The notes beneath the pieces were generated by a model that saw only the letters and a program-made list of their open reading frames with translations, ran no database searches and was not told the DNA's origin. A DNA stretch of 9,562 bases, from the NCBI GenBank assembly GCA_018302915.1, contig JAGVZB010000017.1, positions 1 through 9,562 of the forward strand, in the 5' to 3' direction. This DNA comes from Candidatus Woesearchaeota archaeon. Lineage in GTDB: Archaea; Nanobdellota; Nanobdellia; SCGC-AAA011-G17; GW2011-AR20. Below are positions 1 through 5,181 of the stretch, piece by piece. Position 1 is the stretch's first letter. Each line of letters opens with the position of its first letter. Position numbers and translations under genes: made by a program.

Positions 1-477
1 AAGATAAAGGCACTAATAAGAATAGCAGATTCTGATTTAAATGGCAATAGGAACATTTACATTGCTTTGAGAAAAATCAAGGGGATCAGCTTCATGTTTT
101 CAAATGCAATATGCAATTCTTTAAATCTTGACAAAAGCAGAAAAGTAGGCACCTTGAGCGAGAATGAAGTGAAGGATATCGAGAATTTAATAAGCAGCCC
201 AGACAAATTTCCAAAATGGATGCTGAACAGAAGAAAGGATTATGACACCGGAGATGATTTGCACTTAATAGGCTCCAAGCTAAAATTAAGGAAGGAGTTT
301 GACATAAAGAGATTAAAGAAAATAAGGTCTTACAGAGGAATGAGACATGCATTTGGTCTGCCTGTAAGAGGTCAAAGGACAAGAGGTCATTTCAGGAAAG
401 GAAAATCTGTTGGTGTTCAAAAGAAAAAAATACAACAGCAAAAGAAAAGCGGCAAAAAGGAAGGAGGGAAGAATTAA
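1..477 (+). CDS. rps13: 30S ribosomal protein S13 (uS13), 5' end missing
   Basis: The reading frame is open from the first base of the window, so the true start lies upstream and only a few N-terminal residues are missing; the TTG at 67 is internal. The visible protein is 158 residues. It begins with the family's N-terminal pattern (KIKALIRIADSDLNGN, as in archaeal S13 'RVAGTDLDGN') followed by the helix-hairpin-helix region (IKGISFMFSNAICNSL). The strongest signature is near the C-terminus: YRGMRHAFGLPVRGQRTRGH, the rRNA-binding block of S13. A basic tail rich in K and Q follows. S13 sits in the head of the small subunit and contacts 16S rRNA, the P-site tRNA and the 50S subunit bridge. It is first in the usual archaeal order S13-S4-S11. 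Identification is secure. Confidence 0.97.
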   Translation, partial: KIKALIRIADSDLNGNRNIYIALRKIKGISFMFSNAICNSLNLDKSRKVGTLSENEVKDIENLISSPDKFPKWMLNRRKDYDTGDDLHLIGSKLKLRKEFDIKRLKKIRSYRGMRHAFGLPVRGQRTRGHFRKGKSVGVQKKKIQQQKKSGKKEGGKN

Positions 478-478
478 A

Positions 479-501
479 TCCCTTAGAAAATTTTTACGGG
501 A
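479..501 (+). other. imperfect hairpin between rps13 and rps4
   Basis: Just after the rps13 stop, TCCC (479-482) can pair with GGGA (498-501). After one T/C mismatch the stem continues as TAGAA (484-488) against TTTTA (492-496), with a G·U pair. The hairpin ends 10 nt before the rps4 ATG and would mask the only purine-rich stretch (GGGA) upstream of that start. It also carries five T residues (491-495). It could be a weak processing or attenuation site, or a leader structure for S4; whether it is functional is inference. Confidence 0.25.
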
Positions 502-511
502 ATAATACAAA

Positions 512-1159
512 ATGGGACATCCAAAAAAGAAAAGAAGAAAATACTCCGTTCCCAAACATCCTTGGCAGTCTGGAAGGCTTGAAAAAGAAAAAGGTATTCT
601 TGAGAATTATTCATTGAAAAATAAAAAAGAGATATGGAAGATGCAGTCTATCCTTAAAAAATTCACCAATCAGGCCAAGAGACTGGCAAACACCAAGACA
701 GCGCAAGCAAAAAAAGAAAAAGAGCAGATGACAGACAAATTATTCAGATTAGGCCTGATGAAAAAAAATGGGGAGATTGATGATGTCTTAGGGTTAAGAA
801 TAGAGGATATACTTGACAGGAGATTACAATCATTGGTTTATAAAAAAGGATTGTCAAATACAATGAAGCAGGCAAGACAGTTTGTAATTCACGGGCATAT
901 TTTTATAGGAGACAAGAAAGTCAGTGTTTCTTCCTATCTGGTCAAATCAGACGAGGAAGACAAGATAGGATTCAAGGAAGGTTCAAAATTAACCGGTAAA
1001 TTCGGCAGGAATGAAGAAGAGGAAAATAAAAAAACTAAAAAGAAAGAAGTTAAAAAAGAAGAAACAAAGAAGGAGATTAAGAAAGAAGAAACAAAGAAAG
1101 AAGTTAAAAAAGAAGAAGTAAAGAAAGAGAAACCAAAGAAGGAAGAAGATGGAGTATAA
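512..1159 (+). CDS. rps4: 30S ribosomal protein S4 (uS4) with Lys/Glu-rich C-terminal tail
   Basis: This is a 215-residue protein with the archaeal/eukaryotic S4 (S9e-like) N-terminus, MGHPKKKRRKYSVPKHPW. A helical region containing TDKLFRLGLM leads to the S4 RNA-binding domain at about residues 107-165 (RRLQSLVYKKGLS, ARQFVIHGHIFIGDKKV). S4 binds the 16S 5' domain and is a primary assembly protein that helps form the mRNA entry site. Residues 168-212 are an unusual low-complexity tail of alternating KK and E/EE blocks, not part of the conserved fold and probably disordered. The start ATG is set by the conserved N-terminus; no clear Shine-Dalgarno precedes it beyond GGGA. Its 3' end overlaps the rps11 start by 11 nt, which implies translational coupling. 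Confidence 0.97.
   Translation: MGHPKKKRRKYSVPKHPWQSGRLEKEKGILENYSLKNKKEIWKMQSILKKFTNQAKRLANTKTAQAKKEKEQMTDKLFRLGLMKKNGEIDDVLGLRIEDILDRRLQSLVYKKGLSNTMKQARQFVIHGHIFIGDKKVSVSSYLVKSDEEDKIGFKEGSKLTGKFGRNEEEENKKTKKKEVKKEETKKEIKKEETKKEVKKEEVKKEKPKKEEDGV
1028..1147 (+). repeat. degenerate KKEE(V/T) coding repeat in the rps4 tail
   Basis: The purine-rich segment encodes S4 residues 173-212 as about eight near-tandem units of 4-5 residues (KKEV, KKEET, KKEI, KKEET, KKEV, KKEEV, KKEKP, KKEED). At the DNA level the unit is roughly AAGAAAGAAGAAAC/GTT with drift. Such repeats can expand or contract by replication slippage. The stretch lies outside the folded S4 domain and ends directly at the rps11 start region, where the same GGAAGAAG purines may act as the rps11 ribosome-binding site. 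Confidence 0.8.
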
Positions 1160-1553
1160 AGAAAGAAAACTTAAGTGGGGAATAGCAAACATTTATTCAA
1201 GCTATAATAATACAATTGTTCATATAACAGACTTGACTGGAAGCGAGTCTCTCGGAATAAGCTCCGGCGGACAAATGGTAAAGGCTCACAGGCTTGAAAG
1301 CTCTCCGACGGCAGCCATGGGAGCAGCCAAGAAAGCAGGAGAGATGGCCAAGGAGCAGGGAATCAATGCCTTGCATATAAGGATAAGGGCACCTGGAGGA
1401 CATCAAGGGCCTAATAATCCAGGACCCGGTGCACAGGCAGCTGTAAGAACATTATCAAGAAGCGGATTTAAAATAGGGACGATAGAGGATGTAACTGCAC
1501 TGCCGACGGATGGGTGCAGAAAAAAACATTTCAGAAGAGGAAGAAGAGTTTAA
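1149..1553 (+). CDS. rps11: 30S ribosomal protein S11 (uS11)
   Basis: This 134-residue protein matches the length of archaeal S11 and is highly conserved throughout. Visible signatures are GIANIYSSYNNTIVHITDLTG near the N-terminus, SSPTAAMGAAKKAGE in the middle, and the C-terminal RNA-binding block IRAPGGHQGPNNPGPGAQAA, followed by GFKIGTIEDVTALPTDGC and a basic KKHFRRGRRV end. S11 lies on the platform of the small subunit next to the E-site and the 3' end of 16S rRNA. The ATG overlaps the last codons of rps4 by 11 nt, with GGAAGAAG just upstream as a plausible ribosome-binding site. In most archaea rpoD follows directly; here a convergent permease gene intervenes. Confidence 0.98.
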   Translation: MEYKERKLKWGIANIYSSYNNTIVHITDLTGSESLGISSGGQMVKAHRLESSPTAAMGAAKKAGEMAKEQGINALHIRIRAPGGHQGPNNPGPGAQAAVRTLSRSGFKIGTIEDVTALPTDGCRKKHFRRGRRV

Positions 1554-1569
1554 TCATATTCTCCTGTTT

Positions 1570-1590
1570 AACATTTTTGAGAACATTTTA
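1570..1590 (+). terminator. possible U-run terminator after rps11
   Basis: The 39-nt gap between the convergent rps11 and permease genes holds a direct repeat AACATTTT (1570-1577 and 1582-1589), giving T5 at 1574-1578 and T4 at 1586-1589. Archaeal RNA polymerase terminates at short U-tracts without needing a hairpin. Its position directly downstream of the first ribosomal block, facing a gene on the other strand, fits a terminator. This is a positional inference only. Confidence 0.35.
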
Positions 1591-1592
1591 AT

Positions 1593-2324
1593 TCATATCA
1601 AGAATAAAATCCCATCATAGATAAATTTAAGGCTTATTATAGCAATTATATAAAGTACAAATTTTCTAAATGAACTTTGCGGGATTCTATCAACAATTTT
1701 CTTGCCTGTAAATGAGCCGGCAATGGCAATTACAAAAAGCAATGGAAGATAAAAGTAAAATTGTGATTCAAGAAATCCGCTTCCGAAATAAATTGGAATT
1801 CTGGTTATGTCTACTGCAAGTGCAATGAATGCGGCGGTTGCAATGTAAACTTCCTTCTTTAAATTAAAAGCTGTAAGGAAAGCGCCTCTCAAGGCACCAC
1901 CAGTACCAATCAAACCAGCTAAAAATCCTGATAAACCTCCGCCGATAACTGCATTTTTATCTGAAGATTTGAATTTGAAATCTGGTTTTACAATTGAGGC
2001 AATTGAGAAAATAAGAAGAAAAATGCCTAGAATTAATTTTAAAATGTCTTGAGGAGTATGATTAACTAGAAGAGCACCGAATACAGTTAGTATTACACTA
2101 GGCACACCAAAAATAAAAATCAATCTTTTATTAAATCCATGCCTGAAAAATGTTATTCTGCCAATGTTTCCAGAGATGTGGAAGAAAGCTACAAGTATCA
2201 ATGCTGTTTTAAAATTCACAAAAAATAAAGCTAACGGCAGAAAAATAGTGGAAGAGCCAAATCCTGCAGTTGTTCCAATAATTTCTGCAATGAAAGCCAA
2301 AACAAAAAATAACAATTCAACCAT
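1593..2324 (-). CDS. TauE/SafE-family membrane permease
   Basis: This 243-residue protein is strongly hydrophobic with about eight predicted membrane segments (approximate residues 4-35, 38-60, 67-88, 94-112, 124-153, 157-180, 189-213, 218-242). Two halves each carry a glycine-rich motif typical of TauE/SafE proteins: IIGTTAGFGSSTIFLPL (15-31) and GGGLSGFLAGLIGTGGALRG (128-147). Characterised family members export sulfite, sulfoacetate or related organic anions, but the substrate here cannot be read from sequence. It lies on the minus strand between rps11 and rpoD, interrupting a normally continuous ribosomal cluster, and is transcribed divergently from rpoD. Length and motifs are intact, so it is probably functional. 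Family assignment is confident; substrate is unknown. Confidence 0.88.
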   Translation of the reverse strand: MVELLFFVLAFIAEIIGTTAGFGSSTIFLPLALFFVNFKTALILVAFFHISGNIGRITFFRHGFNKRLIFIFGVPSVILTVFGALLVNHTPQDILKLILGIFLLIFSIASIVKPDFKFKSSDKNAVIGGGLSGFLAGLIGTGGALRGAFLTAFNLKKEVYIATAAFIALAVDITRIPIYFGSGFLESQFYFYLPLLFVIAIAGSFTGKKIVDRIPQSSFRKFVLYIIAIISLKFIYDGILFLI

Positions 2325-2346
2325 AATATAAACATTTCAAGTATTC

Positions 2347-2353
2347 TATAAAA
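2347..2353 (-). promoter_or_regulatory. TATA box for the TauE/SafE permease (leaderless)
   Basis: Read on the minus strand the sequence is TTTTATA, centred 26 nt before the permease start codon at 2324. This is the archaeal TATA-to-start distance, so transcription would begin at or next to the ATG. No Shine-Dalgarno motif is seen between box and start, which agrees with a leaderless mRNA. Confidence 0.5.
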
Positions 2354-2373
2354 GCATTTTGTTTAAACCAAAA

Positions 2374-2383
2374 CTTTAAAAAA
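2374..2383 (+). promoter_or_regulatory. TATA box (CTTTAAAAAA) for the rpoD operon
   Basis: The motif CTTTAAAAAA, preceded by an A-rich BRE-like CCAAAA, is centred 27 nt before the rpoD ATG at 2406. The spacing predicts a transcript starting at or within a few bases of the ATG, and no Shine-Dalgarno is present. This promoter would drive rpoD, rpl18e, the 57-residue ORF, rpl13 and rps9. It shares an 81-nt intergenic region with the divergent permease promoter. Confidence 0.55.
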
Positions 2384-2405
2384 CCCTCTTTTTGTAGATT
2401 AGCAT

Positions 2406-3062
2406 ATGAAAATTGAGATTTTAGACAAAAAAGACAATGAACTTGTTTTTATGATAGAGGGCATAAACAGCGCAATAGCAAATACCATAAGAAGGGTTAT
2501 AGTGGCTGAGGTGCCTGTATTGGCAGTAGATGAAGTAAATTTTGTCAAAAATCAAACTGCTTTATATGATGAAATCTTAGCCCATAGAATTGGATTGATT
2601 CCGATTAAGACTGACTTGAAAGCATATTCCTTCAAGGATGAAGGAGGAAGCAAAGCAACCACAGAATTAAAATTAACTCTGAAAGTAAGCGGGTCCAGGA
2701 CTGTTTATTCAGGAGATTTCAAAAGCAAGGATCCCAAGTGTATTCCTGTTTATGATAATATTCCTTTGGTCACTTTGTTGAAGGACAAGGAGCTGGTTTT
2801 AGAGGCTACGGCAATTTTGGGCAGAGGGAAGGAGCATATAAAATTCTCACCTGGGCTGTGCCATTATGTGAATGCTCCGATGAAATTCAAAAGCATGGAA
2901 GATCTGAACTTAAAGGATGACCAGGAATTCAGCAAGGATAAATTTATTTTTTTCATTGAATCATGGGGCCAGCTTTCCTGCAAGGAAATCTTTGATGAGG
3001 CCATGAAAATTCTTGACAAGAAACTGGATGAATTTGGCAAGAAAGTGATGAAGGCAAAGTAA
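2406..3062 (+). CDS. rpoD: DNA-directed RNA polymerase subunit D (Rpo3), short form
   Basis: This 218-residue protein is the archaeal counterpart of the bacterial alpha N-terminal domain and eukaryotic RPB3, which pairs with subunit L and nucleates polymerase assembly with N and P. The dimerisation helix signature is clear at residues 22-44 (NTIRRVIVAEVPVLAVDEV), followed by LAHRIGLIPI (58-67). The second-domain insertion begins near residue 68, and IKFSPG lies in the middle. Many archaeal D subunits (about 260 residues) carry an Fe-S cluster domain with clustered cysteines; here the corresponding place is short and the few cysteines are scattered with no CxxC. So this form probably lacks the cluster. 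Its stop is separated by one base from the rpl18e ATG (TAAGATG), implying coupling. Confidence 0.95.
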   Translation: MKIEILDKKDNELVFMIEGINSAIANTIRRVIVAEVPVLAVDEVNFVKNQTALYDEILAHRIGLIPIKTDLKAYSFKDEGGSKATTELKLTLKVSGSRTVYSGDFKSKDPKCIPVYDNIPLVTLLKDKELVLEATAILGRGKEHIKFSPGLCHYVNAPMKFKSMEDLNLKDDQEFSKDKFIFFIESWGQLSCKEIFDEAMKILDKKLDEFGKKVMKAK

Positions 3063-3063
3063 G

Positions 3064-3426
3064 ATGGTTAAGAGAACAGGCCCACAAAATCTGGAATTGA
3101 AGGAATTAATAAATGACTTGAAGATTTTAGGGAACAAAAATAATATTAATTTATGGAAAAGAGTTGCTATGGATCTGGAAATGTCTACAAGGGCAAGAAG
3201 AAAAGCAAACATTTACAAAATCAATGAGAATACAAGAGACAATGAAATAGCTCTTGTTCCTGGCAAGGTTTTAAGCATGGGGGACCTGACGAAAAAAATA
3301 ACCGTCGCTGCATATCAATTTTCTGAAAATGCAGAAGAAAAGATAAATGCAGTCGGGAAGGCAATTTCAATAAGGCAGTTAATGAAGGAGAATCCAAAAG
3401 GAAAAAGAATAAGGATAATTGGATAA
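3064..3426 (+). CDS. rpl18e: 50S ribosomal protein L18e (eL18)
   Basis: This is a 120-residue archaeal L18e. The N-terminus (KRTGPQNLELKELINDLK), the central basic segment with STRARRKANIYKI, and VALVPGKVLS-like IALVPGKVLSMGDLTKKITV are all family features, and the C-terminus ends with GKRIRIIG. It is a large-subunit protein shared with eukaryotes (L18/eL18) and related in fold to bacterial L15. The gene starts one base after the rpoD stop, and the next ORF's ATG again follows its stop by one base (TAAGATG), so all three are almost certainly cotranscribed and translationally coupled. Confidence 0.95.
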   Translation: MVKRTGPQNLELKELINDLKILGNKNNINLWKRVAMDLEMSTRARRKANIYKINENTRDNEIALVPGKVLSMGDLTKKITVAAYQFSENAEEKINAVGKAISIRQLMKENPKGKRIRIIG

Positions 3427-3427
3427 G

Positions 3428-3601
3428 ATGAGCGAATGTGATAATCTTTTAAAAAGAATTAAGAAAGAGATAGTAGATAATGGAGGGATTGTACCTGAAG
3501 AAGAGAATGCAATAATAGGTTATGATCCAAATACTGACACTTATTTTCATTTGACTGATCTTGATAAGTATGAAATAAAACATGGGGTGGATTATCTTTA
3601 A
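3428..3601 (+). CDS. unrecognised 57-residue protein between rpl18e and rpl13
   Basis: I do not recognise this small gene. The ATG at 3428 is chosen over an in-frame TTG at 3419 because it repeats the TAAGATG junction used between rpoD and rpl18e. The protein is acidic overall, with a charged N-terminal helix-like segment (NLLKRIKKEIVDNGG), then GIVPEEENAIIGYDP and an aromatic/acidic C-terminal half (TYFHLTDLDKYEIKHG). There is one cysteine, no membrane segment and no zinc motif. Tight packing (1 nt after rpl18e, 4 nt before rpl13) argues that it is a real, cotranscribed gene rather than a chance ORF. A role in ribosome or polymerase biology is only suggested by location. Confidence 0.65.
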   Translation: MSECDNLLKRIKKEIVDNGGIVPEEENAIIGYDPNTDTYFHLTDLDKYEIKHGVDYL

Positions 3602-3605
3602 TAAA

Positions 3606-4025
3606 ATGATAGTTGACGCTAAAGATTTGATTTTGGGAAGAATGGCAACCAATGTAGCCAAGAAAGCATTGCTTGGCGAGAGTATAGACATTGTCAACTG
3701 TGAAAAAGCAATAATTGTGGGAAGCAAAAAAAATATTTTTGAAAAGTATAAGATAAAAGCAAACAGGGGTGGCCCTTTTCACGGACCCTTCCTGCCGAAA
3801 ATGCCTGACAGGTTTGTAAGAAGAATCATAAGAGGCATGCTTCCATACAAGCAGTATAAAGGAAGAGAAGCTTTTAAAAGAGTGATGTGCCACATTTCAG
3901 TACCAAACCAGTTTAAGGACAAGAAAGCAGAAAAAATAAAGGATGCAGACATTTCGAGGATAAAAACTTTAAGGTATACAACTGTGGGGGATGTATGCAA
4001 ATTTTTAAATGGTAAAGAATGGTAA
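3606..4025 (+). CDS. rpl13: 50S ribosomal protein L13 (uL13)
   Basis: The protein is 139 residues from the ATG at 3606. This start gives the typical archaeal N-terminus (MIVDAKDLILGRMATNVAKK). The ATG at 3582 would add eight residues absent from the family and overlap the preceding small gene. Key blocks are LGRMATNVAKKAL, the central RGGPFHGPFLPKMPDRFVRR and IRGMLPYKQYKGREAFKRV, which are the rRNA-contacting core of uL13. The family is an early assembly protein of the large subunit. The gene starts 4 nt after the 57-residue ORF and overlaps the rps9 start by 7 nt, the usual L13-S9 coupling in archaea. Confidence 0.96.
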   Translation: MIVDAKDLILGRMATNVAKKALLGESIDIVNCEKAIIVGSKKNIFEKYKIKANRGGPFHGPFLPKMPDRFVRRIIRGMLPYKQYKGREAFKRVMCHISVPNQFKDKKAEKIKDADISRIKTLRYTTVGDVCKFLNGKEW

Positions 4026-4459
4026 AGAAAAAAACTGAGAAAAAGGAAGAAAGCAAGCAAACCAATGTTGTTCATGTTTCCGGGACAAGAAAAAGATCAA
4101 TTGCAAGGGCAACATTGAAGGAAGGCAGAGGGAGAATAAAGATTAATAATTACCTGTTGGATAATTATGAGCCTGAGTTTGCCAGAGCCAAGATAATGGA
4201 GCCTTTGATGATAGCAGGTGATTTATCAAATAAAGTTGATATTAAAATTAATGTTCATGGCGGAGGATGGCGCTCCCAAAGTGATGCTGTAAGATTAGCT
4301 ATTTCAAGAGCTTTGGTCAAGTATTCCAAGGATAAAGCCTTGGAAAAAAGCTTTCTGGATTATGACAGGCATTTATTGGTTGCAGACATAAGGAGAAAAG
4401 AGCAAAGGAAACCAAATGATTCAAAGGCCAGGGCAATGAGAACAAAGTCGTATCGTTAA
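4019..4459 (+). CDS. rps9: 30S ribosomal protein S9 (uS9)
   Basis: This is a 146-residue S9. After a lysine/glutamate-rich N-terminal extension of about 15 residues comes the conserved GTRKRSIARATLKEG, then INVHGGGWRSQSDAVRLAIS and the C-terminal RRKEQRKPNDSKARAMRTKS. The tail ends in KSYR, the basic end that reaches the P-site tRNA anticodon region. S9 is in the head of the small subunit. The start overlaps the end of rpl13 by 7 nt. It is the last gene of the rpoD-rpl18e-rpl13-rps9 block; the next gene has its own promoter. Confidence 0.97.
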   Translation: MVKKKTEKKEESKQTNVVHVSGTRKRSIARATLKEGRGRIKINNYLLDNYEPEFARAKIMEPLMIAGDLSNKVDIKINVHGGGWRSQSDAVRLAISRALVKYSKDKALEKSFLDYDRHLLVADIRRKEQRKPNDSKARAMRTKSYR

Positions 4460-4483
4460 TTCTAAAGTAATGACAAATAAGAA

Positions 4484-4492
4484 TATTTATAA
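4484..4492 (+). promoter_or_regulatory. TATA box upstream of the 102-residue ORF
   Basis: The sequence TATTTATAA resembles an archaeal TATA box. A start of transcription about 25 nt downstream (around 4513) would give a leader of roughly 25-30 nt that includes the Shine-Dalgarno at 4526-4535. This gene therefore looks leadered, unlike rpoD and rpoN. Confidence 0.45.
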
Positions 4493-4525
4493 AATGATAA
4501 CTCTTACTGGGGTTATAATATTAAT

Positions 4526-4535
4526 AGGGGGGAAG
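4526..4535 (+). promoter_or_regulatory. Shine-Dalgarno AGGGGGGAAG for the 102-residue ORF
   Basis: The G-rich AGGGGGGAAG ends 5 nt before the ATG at 4541 and fixes that start. A run of six G is unusual in this AT-rich window. The match to the usual GGAGGTGA is partial but purine-rich and well placed. Confidence 0.55.
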
Positions 4536-4540
4536 TTAAA

Positions 4541-4849
4541 ATGTTAGAGGGTTATACTGGTCATTTATCTGAATTTGAGTGGAAAATGAGAAAAGATAAA
4601 GAAATTTTAAGAGCATTAGGTATATCTGATTGGAGAAATTTTTTTATGATGAATGGAAGAGAATTGTTAAGTTTAGAAGAAATTGCACAAAGAATTAAAC
4701 CAACTTTTGGTAATATAAGTTCAGAAGAAACAAAACAAAAAGCTAATGAATTATCTAATAAATTTATTGGGAGTTATCATCTTAGAGAATTAACTGATGT
4801 AAAGGGCAATAAAAGATATAAACTTTTTTATATACATTCACCATTTTAA
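4541..4849 (+). CDS. unrecognised 102-residue protein, possible winged-helix fold
   Basis: I do not recognise this gene. It encodes a soluble charged protein of 102 residues with no signal peptide, membrane segment or cysteine. The N-terminal third is helical and aromatic (GHLSEFEWKMRKDKEILRAL, then SDWRNFFMMNGRELLSL). The middle has a helix-turn-helix-like segment (LSLEEIAQRIKPTFGNISSE), and the C-terminus ends in basic beta-like strands (LRELTDVKGNKRYKLFYIH), which together would suit a small winged-helix domain; this is a tentative reading. It has its own promoter and strong Shine-Dalgarno. Codon choice is more AT-biased (leucine almost only TTA/TTG) than in the ribosomal genes, which fits an accessory or acquired gene. 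Function unknown. Confidence 0.75.
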   Translation: MLEGYTGHLSEFEWKMRKDKEILRALGISDWRNFFMMNGRELLSLEEIAQRIKPTFGNISSEETKQKANELSNKFIGSYHLRELTDVKGNKRYKLFYIHSPF

Positions 4850-4860
4850 ATAAATAGTTT

Positions 4861-4868
4861 TTTAAATC
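4861..4868 (+). promoter_or_regulatory. TATA box for the candidate H/ACA RNA
   Basis: TTTAAATC lies within a T-rich run (T6 at 4858-4863) just after the 102-residue ORF. It begins 26 nt before the 5' base of the candidate RNA's lower stem at 4887, the distance expected between a TATA box and the transcription start. The T-run could also serve as the terminator of the preceding gene. Confidence 0.4.
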
Positions 4869-4886
4869 AATATTCTTTAATTATCA

Positions 4887-4941
4887 TGCCTGGTCGTAAA
4901 ACAATACGATTAATGAATATTGTAATCCAATCCAGGCGACA
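4887..4941 (+). ncRNA. candidate single-hairpin H/ACA guide RNA
   Basis: This is an intergenic hairpin with the layout of an archaeal box H/ACA RNA. The lower stem is 4887-4893 (TGCCTGG) paired with 4932-4938 (CCAGGCG), 7 bp including one U·G. ACA follows at once (4939-4941). An internal loop (5' side TCGTAAAA 4894-4901; 3' side TAATCCAAT 4923-4931) would be the pseudouridylation pocket. The upper stem is CAATA (4902-4906) with TATTG (4918-4922), 16 nt before ACA. The apex has G4908·A4916 and A4909·G4915, the tandem sheared pairs of a K-loop for L7Ae binding, with C·A in place of the common U·U. A TATA box sits 26 nt upstream. No rRNA target could be assigned by eye. Structure is seen; function is inferred. 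Confidence 0.5.
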
Positions 4942-4950
4942 TTCAAAAGA

Positions 4951-4958
4951 TTTATAAA
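4951..4958 (+). promoter_or_regulatory. TATA box (TTTATAAA) for rpoN
   Basis: TTTATAAA is centred about 29 nt before the rpoN ATG at 4983, in an A/T-rich stretch with no Shine-Dalgarno. It predicts a leaderless or nearly leaderless rpoN transcript starting around 4980. It lies 10 nt after the ACA that would end the candidate guide RNA, so the two transcription units are separate. Confidence 0.55.
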
Positions 4959-4982
4959 GCAGATTTTTAAAATAATTTTAAG

Positions 4983-5180
4983 ATGATAATTCCAGTCAGG
5001 TGCATATCATGCGGCAAGCCAATTGCGCAGTTATATGAGTCTTATAAAGAAAGAGTAGCTAAAAGTGAAGAGCCAAAGAAAGTTCTTGATGAATTAGGAT
5101 TAAAAAGATATTGCTGCAGAAGCATTTTTATAGGGCATGTCGACCTTATTGATGAAATTTCAAAGTTCAGAAAAGATTAA
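4983..5180 (+). CDS. rpoN: DNA-directed RNA polymerase subunit N (Rpo10)
   Basis: This is a complete 65-residue Rpo10, the usual size. The zinc site is visible as C7-x-x-C10 (RCISCGK) and the adjacent pair C44-C45 in KRYCCR, the hallmark of the RPB10/N family. The N-terminal IIPVRCISCGKPI and the C-terminal IFIGHVDLIDEISKF are also typical. The protein binds subunits D and L and is needed for polymerase assembly. In many archaea it follows rps9 directly; here an extra ORF and a candidate small RNA lie between, and it has its own promoter. A T8 run follows its stop. Confidence 0.97.
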   Translation: MIIPVRCISCGKPIAQLYESYKERVAKSEEPKKVLDELGLKRYCCRSIFIGHVDLIDEISKFRKD

Positions 5181-5181
5181 A

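Noticed and set aside
92..555. Minus-strand ORFs opposite rps13 and rps4
   Set aside because: They are shadows of well-identified ribosomal genes, with no recognisable motif or initiation signal.
1028..1147. The purine repeat in rps4 as a CRISPR or intergenic satellite
   Set aside because: It is in frame, lacks spacers, and codes for a low-complexity protein tail.
3419..3427. TTG start for the 57-residue ORF
   Set aside because: The ATG at 3428 sits 1 nt after the rpl18e stop in the same TAAGATG junction used one gene earlier, and a TTG inside rpl18e is less likely.
3582..3605. Upstream ATG giving a longer L13
   Set aside because: It would add eight residues not found at the family N-terminus and overlap the preceding 57-residue gene; the ATG at 3606 gives the conserved start.
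3449..3893. Minus-strand ORFs opposite the small gene and rpl13
   Set aside because: Composition and position are explained by antisense reading of rpl13; no domain is visible.
4645..4797. C-box-like ATGATGA and a CTGA in the 102-residue ORF, considered as a C/D box RNA
   Set aside because: The boxes are about 150 nt apart with no terminal stem, and they lie inside a supported coding frame.
4887..4941. The intergenic hairpin as a simple terminator or a tRNA fragment
   Set aside because: There is no U-tract directly after the stem and no T-loop or anticodon arm; the ACA placement and K-loop-like apex fit an H/ACA RNA better.
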